This document shows positions 1 through 7,022 of a stretch of 23,143 nucleotides of DNA, one piece after another (the first letter of the stretch is position 1; the number at the start of each line of letters is the position of its first letter). This DNA comes from Candidatus Krumholzibacteriota bacterium. GTDB lineage: Bacteria; Krumholzibacteriota; Krumholzibacteriia; Krumholzibacteriales; Krumholzibacteriaceae. The DNA is taken from assembly GCA_030613345.1 (NCBI GenBank), contig JAUWMD010000009.1, positions 1 through 23,143 of the forward strand, given 5' to 3'. The position numbers and the translations under genes are program-made. The notes below the pieces were generated by a model. The model worked only from the letters and a program-made list of their open reading frames with translations. It made no database searches and was not told where the DNA came from.

Positions 1-584
1 CTGACCGAGAAGGTGATCGCCAGCCCCATGGAGACGTAGAATAGAAAATCCCACCATACATCGCTTCGTTCCTTGACCTGGCTCGATCCGTATCTCTCCG
101 AGAGCCTGACGAACCGTTTTCTGAAGATCAGGTGCAGGAGCCCGATCAGGGCGAACAGTCCCCCGATGGCGGCGATATCGGTCCACCTGGCCCAGAGGAT
201 GCTGCCGGTCAGCATGTGCTCCATGTGCACATCGCCGCCCGCCGCGAGTGCGAGGAAAAAGAGGCCGGCTGCAGCAGCGATCGCATACGTCACTCCGATG
301 ATCGCCTCGTGGGAGATCTGCGTGATCCTCCTGTCGATCTGCGCGAAGAAGAACGAGGTGATCACGGTGAAACCGAAGGCGCAGAGATATGCCGTCAGGC
401 CGTTTTCTTCCGCCCCGAAAAAGACATGGGCGAAAATCGCGCCCACCGCCGCGATCTGTGCGAGGGCGATGTCGATGAATATAATCTCGCGCTTGAGGAC
501 ATGCATACCGAGGTATCCCATCAGCCCCAGTATTGTCACGCAGGCCACGAAGGGCGGCAGCAGGAACCATATGATATCAAGCAT
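1..584 (-). CDS. ABC-3 family metal transporter permease, second copy, 3' end cut by window edge
   Basis: Reading from the ATG at 584 gives MLDIIWFLLPPFVACVTILG and about 194 codons with no stop before the edge. The protein is strongly hydrophobic with several predicted membrane segments. A YLGMHVLKREIIFIDIALAQ stretch follows the first helix, the position where ABC-3 (ZnuB/TroC/MntB) permeases carry their conserved cytoplasmic loop. It is therefore probably an inner-membrane subunit of a Zn, Mn or Fe importer. The start codon lies inside the 3' end of the upstream permease gene (8-base overlap, ATGCTTGA), which points to translational coupling and a heterodimeric permease. The usual DALSHA-type motif of ZnuB is replaced by DIALAQIA, so the subfamily is divergent. 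The C-terminus is missing, and the metal cannot be assigned. Confidence 0.85.
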   Translation of the reverse strand, partial: MLDIIWFLLPPFVACVTILGLMGYLGMHVLKREIIFIDIALAQIAAVGAIFAHVFFGAEENGLTAYLCAFGFTVITSFFFAQIDRRITQISHEAIIGVTYAIAAAAGLFFLALAAGGDVHMEHMLTGSILWARWTDIAAIGGLFALIGLLHLIFRKRFVRLSERYGSSQVKERSDVWWDFLFYVSMGLAITFSV

Positions 585-1416
585 GCCGGCCACCTTTCTG
601 CGCACGCCCGGTGACCGGCATGATACACCTGAGCGCAAGCGCCCCGATGAAGAAGACTCCCAGCGTGAGGACCAGTGTCGGCCCGTACGGAAGGTCGAAC
701 GAGTACGAGAGCATCAGGCCAGCCAGCGACGAAACGAATCCCACGCCCCATCCGATCTTCAGCGCCCTGCCCCAGTCCTTCGTGAACAGCGTCGCGATGG
801 CCGCCGGTATCATGAGAAACGCATACGCGAGAAGGACCCCGGCTATCGGAACGATCAGCACCGTAATGATACCGAGCGAGATGAAGAAGAGCAGGTCCCA
901 GAAGTTCTCGTTCGGCAGTGTTCCGCCGCCCTCCGTGATAGCTATGAACCTGCCCCTGAACAGGTAGTGGAAGACCGCCAGGCCTACATACACCGCCGCC
1001 GTTACGATCACGAGCGGCCAGCTGACCCACAGCATGACTCCTGTCAGGGTCTGGGTAACATAGGCGAGCCCTCCCGAGATCTTGTCCGCGCCCATGATCG
1101 AAGCGACCAGTGCGAGGCCGTAGATAATCCCGATGACCGCCTCGTGCGGGATGTTTTTGTTTTTCGGCTTCACGTAGGCCAGCAGGACCGATCCCAGGAG
1201 AACGGCGACAAACGATACGACGTACGACCAGACACTTCCGCCCTGTATGCCCATGCCGATCCCCACGATCACGCCGAAGGCGGCCAGCTGGTCAAGCGAC
1301 AGGTCGGAGAAGACGATCCCCCGCCTTATCACGTGAAGTCCCAGGTAGGTGTGCACCGAGGTCACGACAAGCAGCAGGACGATCTGGATCGAAAGAAAAT
1401 TCAGAGTCTCGAGCAT
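577..1416 (-). CDS. ABC-3 family metal transporter permease
   Basis: This 279-residue protein has 7 to 9 hydrophobic segments, and its length is normal for ABC-3 permeases. The early motif YLGLHVIRRGIVFSDLSLDQ matches the same position in its neighbour, and a later PIAGVLLAYAFLMIPAAIA segment is typical of the ABC-3 core. It likely forms the membrane channel of a divalent-metal importer together with the permease downstream. The ATG at 1416 is preceded by a good ribosome site (GGAGAGG) only 9 bases after the binding-protein stop codon, so the genes are co-transcribed. The ATP-hydrolysing subunit is not between these genes and may lie beyond the left edge. Family assignment is secure; specificity for Zn, Mn or Fe is open. 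Confidence 0.88.
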   Translation of the reverse strand: MLETLNFLSIQIVLLLVVTSVHTYLGLHVIRRGIVFSDLSLDQLAAFGVIVGIGMGIQGGSVWSYVVSFVAVLLGSVLLAYVKPKNKNIPHEAVIGIIYGLALVASIMGADKISGGLAYVTQTLTGVMLWVSWPLVIVTAAVYVGLAVFHYLFRGRFIAITEGGGTLPNENFWDLLFFISLGIITVLIVPIAGVLLAYAFLMIPAAIATLFTKDWGRALKIGWGVGFVSSLAGLMLSYSFDLPYGPTLVLTLGVFFIGALALRCIMPVTGRAQKGGRHA

Positions 1417-1425
1417 AACCTCTCC

Positions 1426-2484
1426 CTACCTCTCCGCGGCGGTTCCACTGCGATCACCGACCGCGGCATTGATGCTGTCGATCCAGTAGTCCACCAGTGA
1501 GAAGACATCATCCACTTCCGGCACCGCGCCGACCGACAGGGGCAGGAAGATCGCTTCGATCCCGGTCTTCTTCGATATCGTCATCGGCTTTCTCTTCTCG
1601 AAGTATGTCGCCACAAGCATCATGTCTACGCCTCTGTCGCCGATCATCCTGATCGTCTGTTCCACGTGCCTTGGAGTCGGCGGTATACCCGGCTTCGGCT
1701 CGATATAGCCGAGCACCGTCAGGCCGAAATCTTTCGCGAAGTACGCCCAGTTCTTGTGGTAGGCTACGACCTCCATACCCCTGAACGGCATCGCCCTCGC
1801 GACCCATCCTCCGAGCTTCGCCTCGAGCTTCTCTCCCTCGTACTCATGATCGAGGAACTCGAACAGCGTGCCGGCCCGGAGCAGATCCTCCAGGCGCTGC
1901 CCGCCGAACATGTCGACCAGGTCGTCGCCGAACATCGCCCTGTACATCCTGTCGACAAATTCCTTCTGGTTGGTCTCATAGATACCTGTATTCGCCGGAT
2001 CCACCCTCCTCAGGCCAATGAGGATGTTCTCCGAGATCTGCTTCCAGTTCAGCGGGCTCGTGTGAAAATGGGGATTACCCATTATGTGGACATCACCCTC
2101 CGAGCGACTGAGTGTTTTCGGTTTCTGGAGGACCTCGATGCCCGGCGATACGGTCACATAGCCCTGTGCGCCGTCCATGATCTCGCGGTTTCGCGCCTTG
2201 TCCTGCAGGGTGGCGAGCCAGAGCTCGAGGTCGAAGCCCGTCGAGACGAGCATGTCGGCATCCTTGAGCTTCAGCGCCAGACTCGGCTTCGGCGGAACGA
2301 AGTGAGGGTCCTGATCGCCGTGCGAGAGGTGCTCTACGACGGCGAGATCGCCTGTTATCTCCCTGGTGATCGACGCAAAGTCCGAGAATGTGGTAACCAC
2401 CGTTATCCTGTCTGCGGCTGACGCGCCCTGCCAGGTGATTGCTGTCGCCGCAATCAGGAGAATCGCTGTGAAAATCCTTTTCAT
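1426..2484 (-). CDS. TroA/ZnuA-like (cluster A-I) metal-binding ABC transporter substrate-binding protein
   Basis: The 352-residue protein begins with a Sec signal peptide (MKRIFTAILLIAATAITWQG, cleavage near residue 23). Three histidines sit where the family binds metal: H61 in GDQDPHFVPP, H139 in GNPHFHTSP and H243 in VAYHKNWAYF. The run EPKPGIPPTPRH and the late FLPLSVG are also family hallmarks. It probably captures Zn or Mn in the periplasm and delivers it to the two permeases. The His-rich acidic loop of many ZnuA proteins is absent, so Mn is as likely as Zn. The ATG at 2484 was preferred to an upstream in-frame start at 2598 because it begins the signal peptide and has GGAAGGAGA 6 bases before it. 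It lies 28 bases after the outer-membrane protein gene. Confidence 0.92.
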   Translation of the reverse strand: MKRIFTAILLIAATAITWQGASAADRITVVTTFSDFASITREITGDLAVVEHLSHGDQDPHFVPPKPSLALKLKDADMLVSTGFDLELWLATLQDKARNREIMDGAQGYVTVSPGIEVLQKPKTLSRSEGDVHIMGNPHFHTSPLNWKQISENILIGLRRVDPANTGIYETNQKEFVDRMYRAMFGDDLVDMFGGQRLEDLLRAGTLFEFLDHEYEGEKLEAKLGGWVARAMPFRGMEVVAYHKNWAYFAKDFGLTVLGYIEPKPGIPPTPRHVEQTIRMIGDRGVDMMLVATYFEKRKPMTISKKTGIEAIFLPLSVGAVPEVDDVFSLVDYWIDSINAAVGDRSGTAAER

Positions 2485-2512
2485 CACATGTCTCCTTCCA
2501 ATCGCCAATATA

Positions 2513-3799
2513 TTAATAGGCCTCGTGCTTGTGCGGACCCATGGCCCACACGGCCTGGAAAACAAACCTGTTATCGTTCTCGTCGAAGTTCCTCTCAAAA
2601 TAACTGTACTGGAGCCTGAAGAAGACGAACTCGCTCTGCCAGAGATCGAGATTGACCGTGCCCCCGTACTCCTCGACGCTGCTGTCGTCGGGCATCTGCG
2701 AATAGTCGAAACGCGCGCCTCCGACCCAGCGGGCCCCGAATCGATACTGCAGGATGGAGAATATCCCCCAGGAATCCACGTACCCGTCGGGCGTGTCGCG
2801 CCTCGAGAGAAGCGCCTCGGTCCACCAGAGGAATTCGCGGTATTTCGCGCGTCCGGGCGGCGTCCATCTCATCCTCAGGTCCGCTCCACCGATCGTGGTG
2901 AGATACTTTTCCTCGGGATCGTTATGACCGAGCGCACCGCTCAGGCCGAGCTCGAGGTATGTGCTGCGGCTCAGGTCCCAGTAGTTTTTGAGATGGGCCA
3001 CCCCTATCAGATCGTTTTTCCCCTCATCCGTGAAGCTCTGGCCGGAACCGCCCGACACCAGCTGCAGATCGAGCTCGTTCACATGTGCGATAATTGAGGG
3101 AAGAAGGATGTTCGCCCCTATACCGACACCGCTGAGTGTTTCCATGCTGAAGTAGTTCGCCATCACCCGCGGACGGTCGAGCTGCGGCAGGGCATGGCAG
3201 TGATACCGGTTGATCTCGCCGAACTGGGTCTTGAACTTACCGAGTTTCAGGTTGATGTTCAGGGGCATGTTGAGCAGCTCGAAATAACCTTCCTCGACAC
3301 CCGCCCCTTCTTCGCCGAATCCGATATACGCCTTTGCCCTGCTGTACGGGTCGCGAACGGCCTCGAACGCCCGCTCGATCTCCTTGAGGTAAAAACGGTC
3401 CGTCCCGTAGTCGGTCTCGGACGGCTCCGTGTTATACTCGCTGTCTGACGAGCTGTGTGCGTAGTAGAAATTGCCCCCGACGCTGATGTTCGGATTGAGG
3501 GCAGAGTGCTGCCTGAGCCCGCTGTAGAACTTCCTGTCCTCAGGGGCCTCCGCTGCGTCCTTCTTCTCCCTGGAGAGCTTGTCCGCCTCCTCCATGAGAT
3601 TTTTCATCTCGTCTTCCTGCTCGGCCTTCTCGATCTTCTTTGTGAGCTCCGTGAGCAGTTTCTCCAGTTCCTCGATCCTTCGTTCCTGCTCCTCCAGGCG
3701 ATTCTCGTCTTTTTTCGAGCCCGACTTCTTCTCCTGCGCCGACACAGACAATGGCAGGAGCAGTATCAGCAGGACGATCAGTAGCCTTCCAGCTTTCAT
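2513..3799 (-). CDS. Outer membrane beta-barrel (porin-like) protein with N-terminal coiled coil, in metal-uptake operon
   Basis: The 428-residue protein has a signal peptide (MKAGRLLIVLLILLLPLSVS, then AQ). A charged Glu/Lys heptad region at about residues 30-80 (for example RRIEELEKLLTELTKKIEKA) is typical of a trimeric coiled coil on porins. The rest alternates aromatic and polar residues in many short strands, with KLGKFKTQFGEINRYH resembling phosphate/metal-porin barrels. The chain ends with a barrel-like strand (FVFQAVWAMG) and a final HKHEAY. The location, directly before the metal-binding protein and on the same strand, suggests it passes the metal or its chelate across the outer membrane. 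Start 3799 was chosen because it begins the signal peptide, with GAGG upstream. The barrel fold is inferred from pattern, not from a matched family. Confidence 0.8.
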   Translation of the reverse strand: MKAGRLLIVLLILLLPLSVSAQEKKSGSKKDENRLEEQERRIEELEKLLTELTKKIEKAEQEDEMKNLMEEADKLSREKKDAAEAPEDRKFYSGLRQHSALNPNISVGGNFYYAHSSSDSEYNTEPSETDYGTDRFYLKEIERAFEAVRDPYSRAKAYIGFGEEGAGVEEGYFELLNMPLNINLKLGKFKTQFGEINRYHCHALPQLDRPRVMANYFSMETLSGVGIGANILLPSIIAHVNELDLQLVSGGSGQSFTDEGKNDLIGVAHLKNYWDLSRSTYLELGLSGALGHNDPEEKYLTTIGGADLRMRWTPPGRAKYREFLWWTEALLSRRDTPDGYVDSWGIFSILQYRFGARWVGGARFDYSQMPDDSSVEEYGGTVNLDLWQSEFVFFRLQYSYFERNFDENDNRFVFQAVWAMGPHKHEAY

Positions 3800-3931
3800 T
3801 TTCAATCCTCGTTTCAGAATCGGTACCCGGCAGATGCACGACCGGATTCTGTGCCGCATCCTCCAAACACACCGACGCGGACCGGACAATCGCCGACCGC
3901 TAGACAGAATTCTCTGAATGTTTCTGGATTA

Positions 3932-4252
3932 TCAGGCGGAAGGGGGAGGACCCCGCGAAGGGGTCGTTTTACCGTTATCATCGGATGGAATGATCAATGC
4001 CGGAGATGCAGCCCTGGTATCGATGAGTGTAACGTTGCTGCTCAGAATATCGTTGATCTCGCCTGCGCCGGAATAGTCGTCCTGGTGCAGGTTGTTCCAC
4101 TGGCAGGCCGGGCATAGGTCATGCGACTCTTCGTCGGCCTCGTGGTCGTGACAGAAGTCCACTCCCGCACATACAACGAGGAAGCCCGCGAGAACCAGGG
4201 CAGACATGACGCTCAACAGGTCCTGTCTCTCAGCTACTCTCATTCCTGTCAC
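3932..4252 (-). CDS. Small membrane-anchored Cys/His-rich protein, possible metal-handling factor
   Basis: I do not recognise a named family. The 106-residue product has one hydrophobic segment (residues 12-31, LLSVMSALVLAGFLVVCAGV), which may be a signal anchor. It is followed by a dense metal-ligand cluster: C34, H35, H37, then H44 and C47-P-A-C50. The C-terminal 50 residues are polar and end in PSRGPPPSA. It is the first gene of the minus-strand metal operon (132 bases before the barrel gene), so a role in periplasmic metal capture or sensing is a reasonable inference. The start is uncertain: a GTG at 4252 gives the full frame, while an ATG at 4243 has AGGA touching it. Neither has an ideal ribosome site. 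Confidence 0.6.
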   Translation of the reverse strand: MTGMRVAERQDLLSVMSALVLAGFLVVCAGVDFCHDHEADEESHDLCPACQWNNLHQDDYSGAGEINDILSSNVTLIDTRAASPALIIPSDDNGKTTPSRGPPPSA

Positions 4253-4350
4253 TTTCTGTAACCACGCTGCGACCCGGGAGAGATTTTAGCGCATTACCCG
4301 GAAGAGTTCCAGAAGTCAGTGGGCTTGAATCAGACACACACTAACATTAG

Positions 4351-4374
4351 TTATGCCATATATATTTGGCATAA
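4351..4374. promoter_or_regulatory. Perfect inverted repeat TTATGCCA-N8-TGGCATAA, probable operator
   Basis: Two perfect 8-base arms are separated by 8 bases of A/T. The repeat lies in the AT-rich gap between the divergent metal operon and the hipBA-type pair. E. coli HipB is known to bind sites of the form TATCC-N8-GGATA, so the spacing is the same, although the arm sequence differs. Autorepression by the adjacent HTH protein is the simplest reading. A metal regulator acting on the minus-strand operon is the main alternative. Confidence 0.65.
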
Positions 4375-4422
4375 TACTTAATTATCTATGCTATTGACTA
4401 ATATTTTCTACATATTCTGCAC

Positions 4423-4451
4423 TTGACAACATACCAGATTATTCATATTGT
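4423..4451 (+). promoter_or_regulatory. Candidate sigma70-type promoter for the hipBA-type operon
   Basis: TTGACA at 4423-4428 and TATTGT at 4446-4451 are 17 bases apart, in an AT-rich stretch. Transcription would start near 4458, leaving a leader of about 50 bases to the ATG at 4510. The -35 is a consensus match and the -10 is weaker. The inverted repeat lies about 50 bases upstream of the -35, so another promoter closer to it cannot be excluded. Confidence 0.5.
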
Positions 4452-4509
4452 TGTAAATAGATTGCAATATAACTTGTTTTCAGGGTTTATGCACAGGATG
4501 GATGGCGTT

Positions 4510-4878
4510 ATGAGTATATATGGAAAGAGCAATCCGGGGATTCTCAGGGAAATAGCAATGCGTTTGAAACGACGCAGGCTCAACATCAATATGTCCCAGC
4601 AGGAGCTTGCGGACAGGGCCGGCATCAGCCGGAACACGGTCAGTTATATCGAGCAGGGGGAATCGTTCGGGGTATTGACGCTCATACAGATCCTCCGGGC
4701 CCTTAATGCGCTGGACGGGATCGACTCCTTCCTGCCTGACCCGGGCATAAGCCCCCTCCAGCTCGCCAGGATGAAGGGACGGGAGCGTCGACGGGCATAC
4801 AAGAAGAGCGGAAAGGGCAATGTCGACAGAAGTGAAGCCGGTGGTATGGCCGGGGACAACGGAGAGTCGAAATGGTAG
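4510..4878 (+). CDS. HipB-like XRE-family antitoxin / transcriptional repressor
   Basis: The 122-residue protein carries an XRE-type helix-turn-helix at about residues 19-55: MSQQELADRAGISRNTVSYI contains the two DNA-binding helices. It should bind DNA as a dimer, repress its own operon and neutralise the HipA kinase. A basic C-terminal tail (RMKGRERRRAYKKSGK) follows. The gene overlaps the next by 7 bases (ATGGTAG), typical of antitoxin-toxin coupling. The start is not certain: ATG codons at 4489, 4498 and 4510 are in frame, as is a TTG at 4423. I chose 4510 because GGATGG precedes it and nothing before it resembles protein. The low-GC leader contrasts with the neighbouring genes and hints at acquisition as a module. 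Confidence 0.82.
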   Translation: MSIYGKSNPGILREIAMRLKRRRLNINMSQQELADRAGISRNTVSYIEQGESFGVLTLIQILRALNALDGIDSFLPDPGISPLQLARMKGRERRRAYKKSGKGNVDRSEAGGMAGDNGESKW

Positions 4879-6182
4879 ACCGCGCAGACACAGCCTATGT
4901 CCGCATCTGGGGTATGACCGCCGGCGTTGTCGCGTGGGATCCTGAACGGGGCTTCGCCTCCTTCGAATTCGACCAGGGATTTCTCGACAGGGGGATGGAT
5001 CTCTCCCCCCTCAGGATGCCGCTCGAGCAGGCCCGGAGCGGGCGGATGGTATTCGCATTTCCCGAGCTGCCGGGGAACACTTTCATGGGGCTGCCCGGTC
5101 TGCTGGCCGATTCGCTCCCCGACATCTTCGGAAACAGGATCATCGACCAGTGGGTCGCGAGCCGCGGAAGAAGCGCCGATGATTTCAGCCCGGTCGAACG
5201 ACTCTGCTACACGGGCAGAAGGGGAATGGGAGCACTGGAGTTCGAACCGGAGGTCAAGGCCGCTCTCAATGAATCGGTCCCGATCGATGTCGGAAATCTG
5301 ATCGAGCTTGCCAGGGAGGTTATGGAACAACGCGACAGATTCAGGACCGATCTCGAGAACGACCCGAAAGGAGCTATCCTCGACATCATACGCGTCGGGA
5401 CGTCGGCTGGTGGAAACCGTCCCAAGGCGGTCATCGCTCTTAACGATGTGACGAGTGAAATCAGGTCGGGGCAGGTCGCCGCACCACCGGGGTTCGATTA
5501 CTGGATACTGAAGTTCGACGGAGTGAAGGACCGATCCCTGCGAGACCCGGCGGGTTATGGCCGTATCGAGTTTGCCTATTCTCGAATGGCCCGCGCCGCC
5601 GGGATAACGATGACCGAATGCCGGCTCCTCGAGGAGGGCGGGAGGGCGCATTTCATGACGCGGAGGTTCGACCGCCTTGCCGGAGGAGAGAAACTCCACC
5701 TCCACTCATTGTGCGGGATGGGCCATTTTGATTTCAATTCGCCCGGAAGCAGCTCGTACGAGGAGGCGTTCCAGGTAATGCGCGAGCTCCGCCTCCCCTA
5801 CGACGATGCCGAGCAGCAGTTCAGGCGCATGGTGTTCAACGTGATCGCGCGAAATCAGGACGATCACACGAAGAACATCGCGTTTATCATGGACAGGGAT
5901 GGGCAGTGGCGCCTCTCCCCCGCCTTCGACCTGACCTGGTCGTACAATCCCACCGGACGTTTCACGAGCAGTCACCAGATGACGATCGGCGGAAAGCGCG
6001 ACGGATTCACGTTCGAGGATCTTGTATCAATCGGCCGGGAGATGAGCATCAAATCCGCCGGCCACATTATCAGGGAGATCGTCGATGCCGTATCCAGGTG
6101 GCCAGAGTTCGCGAAGGAAGCGGGCGTACCGCGGGACCGAATCGAGAAGATCGCCGGGACTCATCATCTCAACGTGAAATAG
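4872..6182 (+). CDS. HipA-family serine/threonine kinase toxin
   Basis: The 436-residue length is normal for full HipA. The N-terminal HipA domain is present (GLPGLLADSLPDIFGNRIID, then a VERLCYTGRRGMGALEFEPE region). The Gly-rich phosphate loop GTSAGGNRPK spans about residues 176-185, with T177/S178 near the residue that HipA autophosphorylates. Catalytic residues are conserved: D330 and N335 in NQDDHTKN, and the metal-binding D353 in SPAFDLT. E. coli HipA phosphorylates glutamyl-tRNA synthetase and causes growth arrest and tolerance; the target here is unknown. The ATG at 4872 has GGAGAG 5 bases upstream and overlaps the antitoxin gene. All key residues look intact, so the toxin is probably active. 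It converges with the next gene, with 20 bases between them. Confidence 0.93.
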   Translation: MVDRADTAYVRIWGMTAGVVAWDPERGFASFEFDQGFLDRGMDLSPLRMPLEQARSGRMVFAFPELPGNTFMGLPGLLADSLPDIFGNRIIDQWVASRGRSADDFSPVERLCYTGRRGMGALEFEPEVKAALNESVPIDVGNLIELAREVMEQRDRFRTDLENDPKGAILDIIRVGTSAGGNRPKAVIALNDVTSEIRSGQVAAPPGFDYWILKFDGVKDRSLRDPAGYGRIEFAYSRMARAAGITMTECRLLEEGGRAHFMTRRFDRLAGGEKLHLHSLCGMGHFDFNSPGSSSYEEAFQVMRELRLPYDDAEQQFRRMVFNVIARNQDDHTKNIAFIMDRDGQWRLSPAFDLTWSYNPTGRFTSSHQMTIGGKRDGFTFEDLVSIGREMSIKSAGHIIREIVDAVSRWPEFAKEAGVPRDRIEKIAGTHHLNVK

Positions 6183-6202
6183 GAACGTACGCGGGACTTT
6201 TT

Positions 6203-6613
6203 TCAGCGCAGCAGGATCATCTTTCGAACATCCACAGTGCCTCCGGCTTCCAGTCGGCAGAAATAGACCCCCGATGCCACCTGTGCCCCTTCGCCGGTCG
6301 TCCCGTCCCAGGCAAGCTCGTGCCGTCCCACCGCGGTGGTCACGCGGGCCGTGTCGTTGAGCTCGATATAATACTGCGGCATCCCGCCGGCGATATGCTG
6401 CACCGAGAAACGCCTGCCGTCGCCATCGATGCCGCTCGCAGGCAGCAGCCCCCCGCTCACGAGCCGAACAGCCGCCTCCCGCCGCTCGACACTTCGATCG
6501 AGCAGACGACGTGGGATCATGCGGTTCACCTCGCTGCTTCGCTCGTTTCCGAAACCGGCACTACACAAAGCAGCCAGCAGAATTATCAGTATAACACCTC
6601 GCCTGCCGGGCAT
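6203..6613 (-). CDS. Short secreted protein: export signal and propeptide-like start joined to the end of a C-terminal sorting domain, likely internal-deletion remnant
   Basis: This 136-residue product has a signal peptide (residues 1-22, VILIILLAALCSAGF), a polar stretch, and then GGMPQYYIELNDTARVTTAV (residues 76-95). From residue 96 on it matches only the last third of the sorting domain: WDG, SGVYFCRLEAG and terminal VRKMILLR. The usual NPFNP start and first half of the domain are missing. My recollection is that residues 76-95 resemble the stretch just before the catalytic domain of subtilisin-type (S8) secreted proteases, so a large middle section may have been deleted; this is inference. 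The ATG at 6613 has GGAGGGG directly upstream, and a promoter-like -10 lies about 54 bases before it, so it may still be expressed. Confidence 0.7.
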   Translation of the reverse strand: MPGRRGVILIILLAALCSAGFGNERSSEVNRMIPRRLLDRSVERREAAVRLVSGGLLPASGIDGDGRRFSVQHIAGGMPQYYIELNDTARVTTAVGRHELAWDGTTGEGAQVASGVYFCRLEAGGTVDVRKMILLR

Positions 6614-6666
6614 GGCCCCTCCATTTTGGAAGATTCACTTATGAGCCGTTAATTGTATGCCTTGAT

Positions 6667-6695
6667 ATTATACCATATTTTCGGCGGGCATATCA
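6667..6695 (-). promoter_or_regulatory. Extended -10 promoter for the gene starting at 6613
   Basis: On the minus strand a perfect TATAAT (6667-6672) is preceded by TGG, an extended -10. The -35 position 17 bases upstream is TGATAT, which is weak. Predicted start is near 6660, giving a leader of about 47 bases. Confidence 0.6.
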
Positions 6696-6736
6696 TTCTG
6701 TATCAGTTGCGGGCAAGCATGTTCTACGTCAGGCAC

Positions 6737-6811
6737 TCACTTCAAAAGCACCATCTTGCGAGTGTGGACGAAGTCGCCGGCGATGATCTTGTAGAAAATA
6801 ATACTGCTCAG
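6737..6811 (-). pseudogene. Relic of a C-terminal (T9SS type A-like) sorting domain
   Basis: On the minus strand, 24 codons read LSSIIFYKIIAGDFVHTRKM plus VLLK and then a TGA stop at 6737-6739. This matches the consensus end of the sorting domains in this window (SSGVYFYRL-AG-F-TKKMILLR), with the Gly lost and two Val/Tyr-type changes. No WDG turn, NPFNP motif or start lies upstream in the same frame, and the sequence runs into the promoter of the plus-strand gene at 7023. It appears to be the broken end of a secreted-protein gene whose body has been lost. Confidence 0.7.
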
Positions 6812-6860
6812 GTAAGCGGTTCGGCAACCCTGGGGCAAATACCGCAATTCATTTATTCTC

Positions 6861-6890
6861 TTGATGTTCCACCCGTACCTGTGGTATAAT
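6861..6890 (+). promoter_or_regulatory. Extended -10 promoter for the gene starting at 7023
   Basis: TTGATG (6861-6866) and a perfect TATAAT (6885-6890) are 18 bases apart, and TGG precedes the -10. Predicted start is near 6897, giving a 5' leader of about 125 bases with no obvious riboswitch fold. Confidence 0.65.
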
Positions 6891-7022
6891 CCGTCTCGAT
6901 ATTAGCGGATACGGATGAGGGGTGCTTCTGCGTGACATTTTAATCTTGCTGATCATGCATCAGGGAGCGCCTCGTTTCATATCCGCCCCATGGGATCCTC
7001 AACCTCATCCGAAGGAGCGGCG

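Noticed and set aside
73..1500. Long open frame on the plus strand opposite the two permease genes
   Set aside because: It lies antisense to clear membrane proteins, is rich in Arg, His and Asp as expected from the reverse of GC-rich codons, and has no ribosome site or family motif.
6653..6889. 78-residue plus-strand ORF upstream of the propeller gene
   Set aside because: It covers a promoter and the antisense of the sorting-domain relic, so it is most likely a chance frame.
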